Shown: positions 22,163-32,171 of the stretch, piece by piece | Position numbering within the stretch: the first letter of the stretch is position 1 | Layout of the letters: every line of letters begins with the position of its first letter | Assembly: GCF_016801865.2 (NCBI RefSeq) | Contig: NC_068937.1 | Location: 69,047,930-69,111,929 of the forward strand | From: Culex pipiens pallens | Taxonomy: Eukaryota; Arthropoda; Insecta; Diptera; Culicidae | Direction: 5' to 3' | DNA: 64,000 nucleotides | Program-made: the position numbers and the translations under genes | Notes under the pieces: model-generated | What the model saw: only the letters and a program-made list of their open reading frames with translations | Told to the model about the DNA's origin: nothing | Database searches by the model: none

Positions 22163-22691
22163 CATCAAACAACGACAGCAACGATAGCAACAACAGTAAC
22201 ATTATCAGCAGCAGCAGCTCTGGCATCAGCGAAGCCAGGAGAAGCTGCACCATAGCAGCGTTCACACCGAAATCATCAAGATCACCAGGGGAGCGCCGGT
22301 TGTGGGAACGGACGGTTCCAACACAACCCGGACCGCAGACCCGCAGCAGGATCAACTTCAAGAAGGGGAGCGCACCTCGGTAGGTAACCGCATACCCGAT
22401 TAGCATCAAACCAACACCAAGGTCATTTGAATCATTTCAAGTGATTTACATGATATTTGTTCGACAAAAGTAAGTTTATTAGCTTAGAAACTTTTATAAT
22501 GACACATTGATCATGAAAGATTAGTATCAATTATGTTGCACATAAGTGAACTTATGATTGTCTTTATGTACTAAAAGACATTAAAACATCTGTCATGTAC
22601 ATTTCCCACTATTGATTCTTAATTAAAATTAGCTGAAGAAAATATACATAACATAAAATCATCTACTCTTAAGCCCCTAAGAAACTACCTG

Positions 22692-23726
22692 GTGCACAAG
22701 GCAGAAATAAGCCATCAATCCAATAGAATAAAATTGGCAAATTTTGCTGCAATTTGCAATTGCCTCAATAAACTTTTAAGAAAAAACGAAAAATTTACCT
22801 GGTCAACCGAATGCCAAAACGCATTCAGTACCCTAAAAACCAAGTTGATTGAACCAACAATTTTACGGTACCCAGATTTTCAAAAGGAATTTATTTTAAC
22901 AACAGATGCCTCCGACTTTGCATGCGGAGCAGTCTTGTCTCAAATGCATGAAAACAACGATCTACCAGTTTCGTACGCCAGCCGTGCATTTACAAAAGGT
23001 GAGAAAAATAAACACATCATCGAAAAAGAACTAGCAGCAATACACTGGGCTATTATGCATTTTAGGCCCTACCTGCTAGGAAAACATTTCAAAGTTAAAA
23101 CAGACCATCGGCCACTGGTCTATTTATTTGGAATGAAAAACCCAACATCAAAATTGACTCGGATGAGACTTGATCTCGAAGAGTTTAATTTTACTATAGA
23201 GTACGTACCCGGGAAAAGCAACGTAGTTGCAGACGCGCTATCAAGAATAACTTCAGAAGAATTAAAGTCTATCCAAGTTTTACAAGTGCAAACTAGGTCA
23301 ATGCAACGCAAACCTAGTTTAGCCAAAACTGGAAAAGGACATAATGAGCAGGAGCTTGATCAAATCCACGTAATAGAAGCGGTTAATCTAACCGAAATAA
23401 AAGATATGAAAATATGCTCATTTAACATTATAAAGAAGAATCCACCGTTTGGACTAATAACAATCTCAGAGCGAAACTTCGAAAAAAGTGTAACTCAAGC
23501 GTTACAACTTAGTATCGATGAAAAACACCTCAAAGGCCTATTCAAACACTTAGAGCAATTGCTCAAAGCTTATAAAATTAAGAAGGTTGCAATCTCCGCA
23601 GAAGATCCAATCTTTAATTTTATAACAATAAATACATTTAAACAAACCGGAAACGAAATATTGAAAGACGTTTCAATATTATTAATAATGGAAAAAAGTA
23701 TTATGAGCTACATGAAAACCAAATGA
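22692..23726 (+). CDS. RT connection and RNase H fragment of the gypsy Pol
   Basis: The 344-residue frame begins inside Pol. Residues 1-60 match the end of the RT domain (FTWSTECQNAFSTLKTKL). RNase H follows, with its catalytic acidic residues in LTTDASDFACGAVLS (about residue 70), EKELAAIHWA (about 112) and KTDHRPLVYL (about 137), then DLEEFNFTIEYVPG and NVVADALSRI. The upstream RT palm with YxDD is absent, so it cannot make an active RT. The C-terminal 150 residues have no domain I can identify. The AUG at 22692 may not be used. Confidence 0.88.
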   Translation: MHKAEISHQSNRIKLANFAAICNCLNKLLRKNEKFTWSTECQNAFSTLKTKLIEPTILRYPDFQKEFILTTDASDFACGAVLSQMHENNDLPVSYASRAFTKGEKNKHIIEKELAAIHWAIMHFRPYLLGKHFKVKTDHRPLVYLFGMKNPTSKLTRMRLDLEEFNFTIEYVPGKSNVVADALSRITSEELKSIQVLQVQTRSMQRKPSLAKTGKGHNEQELDQIHVIEAVNLTEIKDMKICSFNIIKKNPPFGLITISERNFEKSVTQALQLSIDEKHLKGLFKHLEQLLKAYKIKKVAISAEDPIFNFITINTFKQTGNEILKDVSILLIMEKSIMSYMKTK

Positions 23727-24439
23727 AGCAAGTGAAAAGTTAAATTTATAACGTATATCGGTATCCCAATCGTAAAAATTCTTGAATTTTATGCTCTATC
23801 AAACTTAAAATTTAAAAAAAAATATAATCATAGAAACAAGCTGATTGCATTCATCAGTATAAATATAAAAATATTACTATTATCACATAAAATAAACAAA
23901 CGGAAAAACATATAATGAAACAAGAATAAATAGTGGCAAGTTTGTAACTTGGACCAGTGTAAAAGGAGATTTTCTAGAAAATAAAGAGACCATGATCTAA
24001 AATTAAAATAAGGATCATACTACTAGAGATTGATCACCTCATAGAGTATGATTCCTCTAAAAACATTTCGAGCAGGATCGCATAAAATATAGATTTATAT
24101 TCATAACCTTGAAAGGAGAACTGGCTATGATGCTAGTTTATTCAACAAAAGGTATGGTATATTATATATAAAGAGATCCAAAGTGATCCTAAATAATGGC
24201 CAAAGCGCATAATAGCATCAAGTAATGCTTATTAAATAATAATTTCCCGGGAAGAAATTAAGAAAATTAATGAAAACCACACCCTGAAAGAAGAACTCGC
24301 TTTAGCGCAAGTTTATTCAAATAAAAGGGATGAATGGTATATAAGCGCATTTATTAATATTGACGTCAAAATCATATTTTAGGCAACCCTGCTCGATCAT
24401 TGAAAATATTATATATTATAAAAGACATGGTTTACTTTA

Positions 24440-25490
24440 AAAAAAAAAAAAAATGAAATTAAAAACATTATTAAAGAAAACCATGAAACCCCTTCGGGAG
24501 GACACATAGGTATCAACAAGATGATACAAAAATTAAGAAGAAATTATTATTGGAATAACATGAAAAGTACAATAACAAATTTCGTAAAAAATTGTATATC
24601 ATGTAAAAGAAACAAACACTCAAAAAAAAAAAAATACCAAAGAGGTATATGAAAAATCAACTACGCCAATAAAAGCGTTTGATTTAATCTCAATCGATAC
24701 AGTTGGACCATTTACAAGGTCATCAAAAGGAAATCGCTATGCATTAACAGTACAATGCGATTTAACTAAATACATAATTACAATACCACTAGTAGATAAA
24801 CAGGCAAACACTTTAGCAAAAGCATTCGTAGAAAATGTCATTTTGATATACGGATGCCCCAAAACAATTAAATCAGATATGGGGACTGAGTACAAAAACG
24901 AAGTCTTCCACGAAATTTTCAAAGAACTAAACATAAACCAAAAATTTTCTACAGCTTACCATCCAGAAACAATCGGAGCCCTAGAAAGAAGTCATCGTTG
25001 TCTAAATGAATTTCTCCGACAATTCATTAATGAACAACATGACGACTGGGACTCCTGGTTACCTTATTACTCTTTCTGTTATAACACAACCCCGCATACA
25101 GAGCACTCTTATGCTCCTTTTGAACTAATTTTTGGAACACAACCAAATTTCCCTAAAAATATAAGAGAAACTACTCAAATAGATGATCCTTTATACAATC
25201 ACGAAGCTTATAATAAAGAACTAAAATTTAAATTACAAACTGCTGCTTTAAAAGCCAAAGAATTCTTGGAAAAATAAAAAACTAACAGGATACAACAGCA
25301 AAACAAGACAAATTCATTAGAAATTAACATTAATGATACAGTTTGGCTTAAAAAGGAAAATAGAAGAAAATTAGATCCAGTATATTCAGGACCATACCAA
25401 GTCATAGAAATAAATCATCCGAATGTCAAAATAAAACATAAATCAAATAAGGATTGCCAAATAGTTCATAAAAATAGATTAATAAAATAG
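24440..25490 (+). pseudogene. integrase of the gypsy element, frameshifted
   Basis: The zinc-binding region (HETPSGGHIG, then NYYWNNM and NCISCKRNK, about 24483-24615) is followed by a poly-A tract where the frame shifts. The catalytic core then reads DLISIDTVGPF, KSDMGTEYKNE (second Asp) and TIGALERSHRCLNEF (Glu), a D,D-35-E arrangement, to 25277. The C-terminal GPY/F module (KLDPVYSGPYQVIEI) lies in another frame to the stop near 25490. Two frame breaks make it non-functional as read, though homopolymer errors in the assembly could also cause them. Confidence 0.85.
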
Positions 25491-25737
25491 TTCCACCGAG
25501 CCTAACCTCAACGAGGTAGGTGAAATTTTCCCAGCAATAGGCTGCGGAAGTGAAAAATTCGGTTAGAAAACATACGTACACAATACACACAATAACACTT
25601 AAACACACATGTTAACACATACACAAAACACAAACATGTAACAAAACACAAAAAAAAAATCATTGTAAATCAAAATAAATGTAAATGGCTACTGGAGAAT
25701 GGCAAAGAATAATTTTACTTCATAAAATTATTCTTCT

Positions 25738-25750
25738 TAAAGGGGGAAGG
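25738..25750 (+). other. polypurine tract
   Basis: AAAGGGGGAAGG immediately before the 3' LTR, the usual plus-strand primer. Confidence 0.9.
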
Positions 25751-26324
25751 TGTCGTGGGTTTGACCACCACTGCCTTTAATTACAAACCCATCTCAGTTC
25801 ACACATACCCGTTCACACTTAATTTACCCTACACGACCAAGCTTAACCAAGCCAGGGTTCATCTTTCAAAATAAACCCTGCCTTGGACAGCAGGCCGCAC
25901 ACAGTCAAGAACCGGGATCATATTGCACTTAGCAAGTGCGCGAGGCGCAAGCATAATTGCTGATGCATGCGCCTAGCCTTTTGAATCGCTTTGGGTTCAT
26001 CGGCTACAGGCCGGGGCACTGACTCCTGCCGAGTCAGCGCAAAGGATAAAGCCAACTCCAGAAGTCATATTTGTAGCACGTAAGTGTCGCAAGACAAATT
26101 GCAAGTCTTGCGACATTATGTAACAGTATAAATACCGATAGCCGAAATAAAACAATCAATCAGTTTAACATTGGAACTACCTCTGACTTGTCTCTCAATC
26201 GAGATCCTGGCCAGTATCTACTATCGTAGACTACTGCACCCAGGACACCTCGATACTAGAAAGAAAGTCCTCTGGAGTTTCCAAATCCGCGCCGTTCGAT
26301 GTCCGTCCGCTTTGGCATACCACA
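25751..26324 (+). repeat. 3' LTR of the gypsy element
   Basis: 574 bp, same sequence as the 5' LTR by eye, followed by CTCG. Confidence 0.95.
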
Positions 26325-26345
26325 CTCGTGGACTCGCTCTTAAGT

Positions 26346-26760
26346 TTTCGCGAAAAAACTGGATTTCCTCTTGAATTCACACAGTAGAAAATAATGTAGA
26401 TTTTGAAGGTCTAATTTTGGAAGGTTGAACAATACTTTTATGATTTCACCTCAAATTAGACTGAAAAAGAGACATCTATATATATAAAAAATTTCGATGG
26501 TTTTGTTCGAACGCGAATCAGTTGAACATCACAAGTTTTTTTCCGTCTGCTCGGGTATGCCCAAAAAAGCCATTTTGCATCATTAGTTTGTCCATATAAT
26601 TTTCCATACAAATTTGGCAGCTGTTCATACAAAAACTAACTTAATCCACCTATGTGGTTGGTGCCTTCCTCACTTTTTACCAACATTTGGTGATATGATG
26701 GGTTTGGACACAAATTCCATCTATTTCTCAAAAATAAAAAATAAAATAAAATACATAAAT
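26346..26760. repeat. dispersed repeat pieces including a MITE terminus
   Basis: ATTTCGATGGTTTTGTTCGA (about 26489) recurs at 45446. CCGTCTGCTCGGG at 26548 is the terminus of the AATAACAG MITE family. 26640-26690 (GTGGTTGGTGCCTTCCTCAC) looks like the outer end of the repeat that carries the satellite below. No gene. Confidence 0.6.
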
Positions 26761-28738
26761 GTTACTTAAGCGGTCATAACTTGAGACTGAGCGTTGCCAG
26801 ACCTTAAATGTTTTGGACTCGTGGGAAAGACTCATTACCTAACCAACGATGGGTCGGATGATGGATCCGGACATGGTCCGAAAAATCTGGGGGCAAAAAA
26901 ATATTTTTTCAAAAAAATATCAAAATTTCAATGGAAAGAGAGAACAATCTAAAATGCCTTTTTCTGCATTGATAATCATATTAAAAATGTTTGGACTCGT
27001 TTAAAAATATTTTGAACTTTTATAAAATTACACCGCAAAAACTTTCTTTTCTCTTAAAAATAAAATTTTCGTCAGTACTTTTGGAAATCGATGATTGCAG
27101 AACAACTGGACAGGTGTATGATGCATTTTAAAACACTTTTTTCATTCAAATGTTGACACCTTGGCCTGTAATTTAAATTTTTAACTTTTTTATGTTTTTG
27201 CCCCCCCCCCACCCCCCCCCCCCCCCTCTCCTCGACTTTGATTAGAGTCGAAGGACATAAACTTCAAAAAATATTTGCAACGGCCTTAAGTGGTCATATC
27301 GCAAGACATGGTTTCCAGATCTTCAGTGTTTTGGACTCATTGGAAAGGTCTTTTGATTACCTAACCAACGATGGGTCAGATGATGAATCCGGACATAGTT
27401 TTCATATAGATAAGTGAGATCCGGCTTCAAAAAAGTGCATAAATATCACTTAAGTGGACATATCTCGAGACAGGGTTCCCAGATCTTCAATGTTTTGGAC
27501 TCATTGGAAAGGTCTTTTGATTACCTAACCAACGATGGGTCGGATGATAGATCCGGACATAGTTTTCATATAGGTAATTGAGATCCGGCTTCAAAAAAGT
27601 GCATAAATATCACTTAAGTGGACATATCTCGAGACAGGGTTGCCAGATCTTCAATGTTTTGGACTCATTGGAAAGGTCTTTTGATATCCTAACCAACGAT
27701 GGGTCGGATGATAGATCCGGACATAGTTTTCATATAGATAAGTGAGATCCGGCTTCAAAAAAGTGCATAAATATCACTTAAGTGGACATATCTCGAGACA
27801 GGGTTGCCAGATCTTCAATGTTTTGGACTCATTGGAAAGGTCTTTTGATTACCTAAGCAACGATGGGTCGGATGATAGATCCGGACATAGTTTTCATATA
27901 GATAAGTGAGATCCGGCTTCAAAAAAGTGCATAAATATCACTTAAGTGGACATATCTCGAGACAGGGTTGCCAGATCTTCAATGTTTTGGACTTTTTGGA
28001 AAGGTCTTTTGATATCCTAACCAACGATGGGTCGGATGATAGATCCGGACATAGTTTTCATATAGATAAGTGAGATCCGGCTTCAAAAAAGTGCATAAAT
28101 ATCACTTAAGTGGACATATCTCGAGACAGGGTTGCCAGATCTTCAATGTTTTGGACTTTTTGGAAAGGTCTTTTGATATCCTAACCAACGATGGGTCGGA
28201 TGATAGATCCGGACATAGTTTTCATATAGATAAGTGAGATCCGGCTTCAAAAAAGTGCATAAATATCACTTAAGTGGACATATCTCGAGACAGGGTTGCC
28301 AGATCTTCAATGTTTTGGACTTTTTGGAAAGGTCTTTTGATATCCTAACCAACGATGGGTCGGATGATAGATCCGGACATAGTTTTCATATAGATAAGTG
28401 AGATCCGGCTTCAAAAAAGTGCATAAATATCACTTAAGTGGACATATCTCGAGACAGGGTTCCCAGATCTTCAATGTTTTGGACTCATTGGAAAGGTCTT
28501 TTGATTACCTAACCAACGATGGGTCGGATGATAGATCCGGACATAGTTTTCATATAGATAAGTGAGATCCGGCTTCAAAAAAGTGCATAAATATCACTTA
28601 AGTGGACATATCTCGAGACAGGGTTGCCAGATCTTCAATGTTTTGGACTCATTGGAAAGGTCTTTTGATTACCTAAGCAACGATGGGTCGGATGATAGAT
28701 CCGGACATAGTTTTCATATAGATAAGTGAGATCCGGCA
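26761..28738 (+). repeat. 164-bp tandem satellite array
   Basis: AGATCCGGCTTCAAAAAAGT recurs at 27417, 27581, 27745, 27909, 28073, 28237, 28401, 28565 and (variant) 28729, exactly 164 bp apart. Each unit includes CCAACGATGGGTCGGATGAT and ACATATCTCGAGACAGGGTT. The unit before 27417 is diverged, and another diverged unit lies at about 26761-26890, separated by unrelated AT-rich sequence with a poly-C tract (27195-27230). Neighbouring central units are nearly identical. Confidence 0.97.
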
Positions 28739-29080
28739 TCAAAATTCCAGCACCCGATTCGCAACTCTGACACTTTTTTATACGTAACTTTTGAACTACT
28801 TATCGGATCTTCAAACAATTTAATAGTGCAGTATGGGGCACCAAACCGGATCGAATGCAACTTGTTTGACTCAAATCGGATCAGCCAGTGCCGAGAAAAC
28901 TTGGCAAGAATTTCGAGCACCAAGGGGAATACGCACACACATACACACACACACACAGACATTTGTTCAGTTTTCGATTCTGAGTCGATAGGTATACATG
29001 AATATAGGTCTATGAGCTGTTTTTCAAAAGTTCATTTTTCGAGCAGGATTATAGCCTTACCTCAGTGAGGAAGGCAAAAT
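28739..29080. repeat. repeat flank with (CA)n and GCCTTACCTCAGTGAGG end
   Basis: CACACACATACACACACACA at about 28935, then CGAGCAGGATTATAGCCTTA and CTCAGTGAGGAAGGCAAAA. From memory this is a typical end of a dispersed mosquito element; with 26640 it would bracket the satellite. Confidence 0.6.
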
Positions 29081-29530
29081 GATATGTGAAAATTCTAAAA
29101 TCTGTATCTTTTGAAGGAATTTTTTGATCGATTTGGTGTCTTCGGCAAAGTTGTAGGTATGGATATGGACTACACTGAAAAAAAATGATACACGGTAAAA
29201 AAATTTGTGATTTTTAATTTCACTTTTTGACACTAAAACTTGATTTGCAAAAAAACACTATTTTTAATTTTTTTAATGTTTTAGAGGACATCAAATGCCA
29301 ACTTTTCAGAAATTTCCAGAATGTGCAAAAAATCTTTGACCGAAATATGATTTTTTGAATCAATACATTTTTTTTTCAAAAAATCGAAATATTGGTCGCA
29401 AAAAATTTTCAACTTCATTTTTCAATGTAAAATTGAATTTGCAATCAATAAGTAATTTAGTGAAATTTTGGTAAAGTGCACCGTTTTCAAGTTATAGCCA
29501 TTTTTATGTAACTTTTTTCAAAATTCAAGA
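29081..29530. repeat. AT-rich dispersed repeat
   Basis: Contains TGGTGTCTTCGGCAAAGTTG, which I recall as common in culicine repeats. No coding capacity. Confidence 0.45.
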
Positions 29531-30032
29531 ATATTCCATAACATTTTCTGTTATTTTAACAGTATTTGTTATTGATATGGCATGAATTTAGTTATTACCG
29601 TCTGATCGGGGAATCCGAAGTTTGGTAATTTCTTATCAAATGTCTGATGAGTCAGTCTTGTTACAACTTTCAAAGATTATAATACAGTAAGATTTCTGTT
29701 ATTTTTCTGTCAAAAAAATCTGCTCATAGTGATAAAATAATAACACTTTTTGTTATGCAATCAATCCATATAAATAACAGTTTTTGTTATTTGGGTGCTC
29801 CCCATCCAGCGCTCAGAATAACTAACCTTGTTATTCTATTGTTCTGGATTCTATGTTATTAGTATGTTATTGAAATAACAGAGCAATAACAATTTGAGTT
29901 ATTTTTCGAACAAATCTTTGTTATGGAAATTTGTTATTTTAACAACTAATCCGATCATCCCAATAACGATTTTTGATCTTCTCACAATATCAAAAACTGA
30001 CCTTCCCAAGTTATTTCCGTCTGCTCGGGTAA
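29531..30032. mobile_element. MITEs with AATAAC subterminal repeats
   Basis: One terminus (TTACCGTCTGATCGGGG) lies at 29595-29612 and another (TTTCCGTCTGCTCGGG) at 30017-30032. Dense TGTTATT/AATAACA motifs lie between and before them. They belong with 16561 onward. Individual boundaries are not resolved. Confidence 0.7.
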
Positions 30033-30059
30033 TAATAATCCTATTTAAAAAAAAAACTT

Positions 30060-30345
30060 AGGAAATTATGGCCAATCTCGGCTGCCGGGGGCATTGAGGC
30101 ACACACGAACCTAACAACAGGAACTTGATCTGCAGGACGCGCAACCAGAACCAGCTGGTGACGTCCGGAACGTCGTTAGCGGCCGCGGGGGTCGCATTAG
30201 CAAGCGTGGGCGAAAGACGCAGCACGCAGCCGCCGGTTGTAACCAGCGCAGTCGGACCGGGCCGTGTCACAGACACCCCATCGAACCGTACAGCGTCTAC
30301 AACCCGAAGGACATGAACGGGATTCACAGTCTCTTAAGACTATTT
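30060..30345 (+). pseudogene. unrecognised gene X, module copy 3
   Basis: AACCAGAACCAGCTGGTGAC (30144) and the flanking text match 3790-3760 on the minus strand (protein NQNQLVTSGTS). Further along a frame reads EPYSVYNPKDMNGIHSL before stops. Only this module is present. Confidence 0.55.
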
Positions 30346-30780
30346 CAAGGCAATAAATGAACATCTCCCCAGCCCCCCCCCCCTCCCTCCCCCCCATTTT
30401 TTAATCTATTTATTTATTTAGCTTACATTACACTACTCTATTCAATGTTCGCCTTATTACAATTCGACTGTGTTGAGAAAATCCGGTACAGCTTGCTCGT
30501 GTTGAAAACCTCCAGCATTTAGGACTTTGGTTACTCCACTGATTTTGGCTTGCACAACGCTTTACGAAGCTTTACTATCAATGCCCTTTCATTGGTGCTC
30601 TCCGATGGTGTCGGAGACTAAATCGGGTGGTTATTGTCTTATAGAACCGACTCAACGCACTTGAGCAGTTCGTCACGATGCCTGTGCTCTGCACCATGGC
30701 AATGTTAACTGCCTCCCGGATCAGCTCCTAGGTGACTTCAGGTGAGAGTGTTTTTAGGTGGTTCGAGGGGGGGTTCGATT
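30346..30780. other. no recognisable feature
   Basis: Poly-C tract at 30370-30395 and AT-rich sequence; no gene supported. Confidence 0.4.
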
Positions 30781-31770
30781 TTTAAGAAGCGCGCAATGTC
30801 GTGCACGTTCTGGCCGGAGGTTCCCACGGTTTAGCGGTCGGCCATTTAGAACGCGTACGGATTTGGGACGCCTCGGAAGTTCTGAATTGGGTTGCCAGTG
30901 CATGGGTAGCTGAGGGAACACGTGATTTGAGGAATCGAATTCTCTCTAGATCGAGGTTAACGGACTGGCCAGATTGTGCATGAACGAGCGTTTAGCAGAT
31001 CGGTCGAATGGTTGGCGGGCCGAATGTGGAGGTAGCTTTTCCGTTTGGATGATGCCTTGATTGTGTTGCCGACGATGACGCGCACCACACTGGATGCTTC
31101 CCGCGGAACAGGTCGAATCTCTTCAGGTATCCGATCAGCCACTGCTGCAGCAGTTCCATCGAGAGGGGGTGTTGGGGTAAATTCGATTAAGTCCGGGGAT
31201 GCTTTCCAGCGATTTGAGCGCCTCTTTGGGACCGGCCTCGTAAAACAGGTATTCTTTGATGTGTTGTAGGGCGTCCTCTAGGATCAGAATGCCACCCTCG
31301 ATGGTATAGGGCGACCGCGTCGGCTGTGGTGCTAGTTGGTTCTCCTCGGAAATCTCCCTCAGGATGTTCGGCTTCAGCTCATGGTGTTTCAACAGCGTCC
31401 GATGAGCACGCACTGCTCCGGTTTGTCCGCCTTCAGGTCGGCTAGCTGCTCGAATTGTCACCCCCTTAAACGAGACCTAAAACCAGATTAATCAGGCGCT
31501 TAAAGTCCTTCGTCTTGAAGTGGAACTTGTCCAACCGGTACTGGTACGGAACGTGCAGCCGCTTGAACTCTCCGTCCTTTGGTTTGTCCTCCGGAAACAG
31601 AATGCTTTGATCGAAACGTCAGGTTTCTTCATCACCTTGGCCAGCTCCGAATTGCCGCAAATAACATCCACATTGGCACCCTTCTCGGCAAGCAATTTCA
31701 CTCGTTCTTTTGAGCAACCTTGCACAAGTGATAGGCCGTTGGCCGCTGAACAGTCAATAAATGCCTAAAT
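30781..31770 (-). pseudogene. unrecognised gene remnant downstream of repeat copy D
   Basis: Read from 31770 down, the minus strand gives KERVKLLAEKGANVDVI (about 31705, ankyrin-like in wording), KPKDGEFKRLHVPYQYRLDK after a frameshift, then HELKPNILREISEENQLA and YTIEGGILILEDALQHIKEY followed by GPKEALKSLESIPGLNR (31390-31180), and LLQQWLIGYLKRFDLFR. Blocks change frame and are cut by stops. The wording is protein-like, so I take it for a decayed gene, but I cannot name the family. Confidence 0.5.
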
Positions 31771-31884
31771 TGGCTGGCGAAGTAGTTCCGGCTGAACGCC
31801 AAAACTGTCCCGGTTCATGTAAAGAGAAAATAAATCTGCTCAAGAAGCTTCTGAAATCCTACCCAAAATCCCAAGAAATTTGGT

Positions 31885-32171
31885 TTATTTACATTTTCAG
31901 ACTGCTCGAATCAACAAAAATAAACAATCAAGCAGTGCGCCTAGTTTCATGGGAAACTGCTAGAACGATTATTTTATGGCAACACTGACTGCGTGAATGA
32001 AAATTTTCATTCGAGCACGATCTGGGCACGATGAGCACGATGAGCGCGATCTGGCGCGATTTGGCACGATTAGCGAAAAACGACCACGATGAAGGTACGA
32101 TGAGCAACGATGAAAGAATTTAACAAGATTTGGTGCGATTTAAACGAAATCGCGAAGTGTCATTCCCCTCG
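31885..32171 (-). repeat. 9-bp-periodic repeat family, copy D
   Basis: Its reverse complement aligns with copy A throughout; the core is GAGCACGATGAGCACGATGA. The CGAGGGG end is at 32171, so in its own direction it precedes the minus-strand remnant at 31770-30781. Confidence 0.87.

Larger units (their letters stand above)
21009..26324 (+). mobile_element. Ty3/gypsy (mdg1/412-like) LTR retrotransposon, internally deleted
   Basis: Two 574-bp LTRs appear identical by eye. CTCG flanks both sides (21005-21008, 26325-26328), a 4-bp target duplication. The primer site TGGCGACCGTGAC starts at 21583 and the polypurine tract AAAGGGGGAAGG precedes the 3' LTR. The internal region is only 4,168 bp. It keeps a Gag-like start, an RNase H block and an integrase. 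Most of Gag, all of protease and the RT catalytic core (no YxDD) are missing. Identical LTRs mean recent insertion, so a defective copy was probably moved by enzymes from a relative. Confidence 0.93.
20758..26345. mobile_element. fold-back element split by the LTR retrotransposon
   Basis: The left arm (20758-20883: TTAAGAGCGAGTCCA, then GACCTCACCAATCTGCCT, then TGGCCAAAATATGAGCAC) is repeated in inverted order at 20902-21008 and resumes at 26329-26345 (TGGACTCGCTCTTAA) beyond the LTR element. Without the 5.3-kb insertion the palindrome is about 270 bp. The arms differ by small indels near the outer end. Confidence 0.85.

Noticed and set aside
24843..25277. complete stand-alone integrase gene
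   Set aside because: The frame lacks the zinc-binding part and the first catalytic Asp, which lie upstream; the GPY/F module is in another frame downstream.
26761..28738. CRISPR-like array
   Set aside because: Whole 164-bp units repeat with no unique spacers, and the context is animal DNA; it is a satellite.
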